NCBI GenBank assembly: GCA_020629335.1
Contig: JAHDDN010000072.1
Span: 1 to 17,156, forward strand
DNA: 17,156 bases
Reading direction: 5' to 3'
Source: Chitinophagales bacterium
GTDB taxonomy: Bacteria; Bacteroidota; Bacteroidia; Chitinophagales; UBA2359
The position numbers and the translations under genes were made by a program. The notes below the pieces were generated by a model that was not told where the DNA came from, did not search any database, and worked only from the letters and a program-made list of their open reading frames with translations. Of the stretch, positions 16,930 through 17,156 are shown piece by piece (position 1 is the first letter of the stretch; the number at the start of each line of letters is the position of its first letter).

Positions 16930-17125
16930 TCACTAGGAACTATTATCGTTTTTATTTAGTTACTTAACTATCATCTTACCTACTTTTCTATTTTCCATAA
17001 GATTTGATAAGCTTCATTTTCACTTATACTGCTTGATCTTTACGAGAGGCTTTTATTAGCCATAGCTCGGCTATTGGTTCAATTTATTAGTTCTTGACAG
17101 TCCAAGTTTTGTCTTTTTACGATTC
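16930..17125. other. AT-rich gene-free stretch with a small hairpin
   Basis: I see no gene here. CCATAGC (17060-17066) and GCTATTGG (17070-17077) form a stem with one bulge and a TCG loop, similar in style to the apical hairpins of elements A and B. TACTGCTTG at 17027-17035 loosely resembles TACTTCGTTG, but the spacing to the hairpin (about 30 nt instead of 17) does not fit. No clear terminator follows the operon stop at 16929. Confidence 0.3.
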
Positions 17126-17156
17126 TACTTCGTTATTTTTTCGTTCCGTAGCTCTG
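17126..17156 (-). repeat. Hairpin element D, truncated by the window end
   Basis: TACTTCGTT occurs at 17126-17134, followed by a 17-nt left apical arm (17136-17152) ending CCGTAGC, then TCT and G at the last base. This matches the spacing of elements A and B (10-nt block, 17-nt arm, 3-nt loop) exactly. The right half lies beyond the window. Strand follows elements A and B and is tentative. Confidence 0.6.

Overview
The window looks like chromosomal DNA of a low-GC member of the Bacteroidota. Three things support this: TAnnTTTG-type -7 boxes in front of genes, two very large secreted proteases ending in type IX secretion (T9SS) sorting domains, and an ECF sigma factor coupled to a membrane/beta-barrel protein. 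The GC-rich intergenic repeat at about 8 kb and the style of the proteases make me think of Saprospiria (Saprospira/Aureispira-like). That placement is from memory and is weak.

Layout. 1-380: an 8/16-bp tandem array entering from outside the window, then decayed copies and the rplS promoter. 382-747 (+): rplS, ribosomal protein L19. 773-812: a bidirectional terminator shared with the convergent gene lon (892-3294, -), an ATP-dependent protease with all catalytic residues intact. 3509-7450 (-) and 8534-13723 (-): two paralogous M43-type (pappalysin/cytophagalysin) secreted metalloproteases. Each has a signal peptide, HEXXHXXGXXH protease domain, Ig-like and jelly-roll-like modules, a run of Cys-bounded fibronectin III modules (about 5 and about 9), a GEVED domain and a C-terminal T9SS sorting domain. 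Each is followed by a similar G/C-rich hairpin terminator. They are separated by a 1.08-kb gene-free gap holding a GC-rich structured repeat (about 8008-8246). 13724-14990: a 1.27-kb gap with two abutting 160-bp hairpin elements. 14991-15584 (+) and 15577-16929 (+): an ECF sigma factor and an 8-nt-overlapping gene for a protein with one inner-membrane segment and a C-terminal outer-membrane beta-barrel. 16930-17156: gene-free, ending inside another hairpin element.

How the genes work together. rplS and lon are housekeeping genes. The two proteases should be exported by Sec, cross the outer membrane by T9SS and stay attached or be released. The sigma/barrel pair looks like a self-contained envelope-sensing regulatory unit. 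Nothing in the sequence ties it directly to the proteases.

Most interesting signal. The intergenic hairpin elements at 14382-14541 and 14541-14706, and a truncated copy at 17126-17156, share two conserved blocks (TACTTCGTTG and CGCCTTGTCT). In the two complete copies these face each other as an unpaired internal loop, while the helices on both sides differ in sequence but keep their pairing. That is the pattern expected of a structured RNA or a structure-recognised mobile repeat. I cannot match it to a named family.
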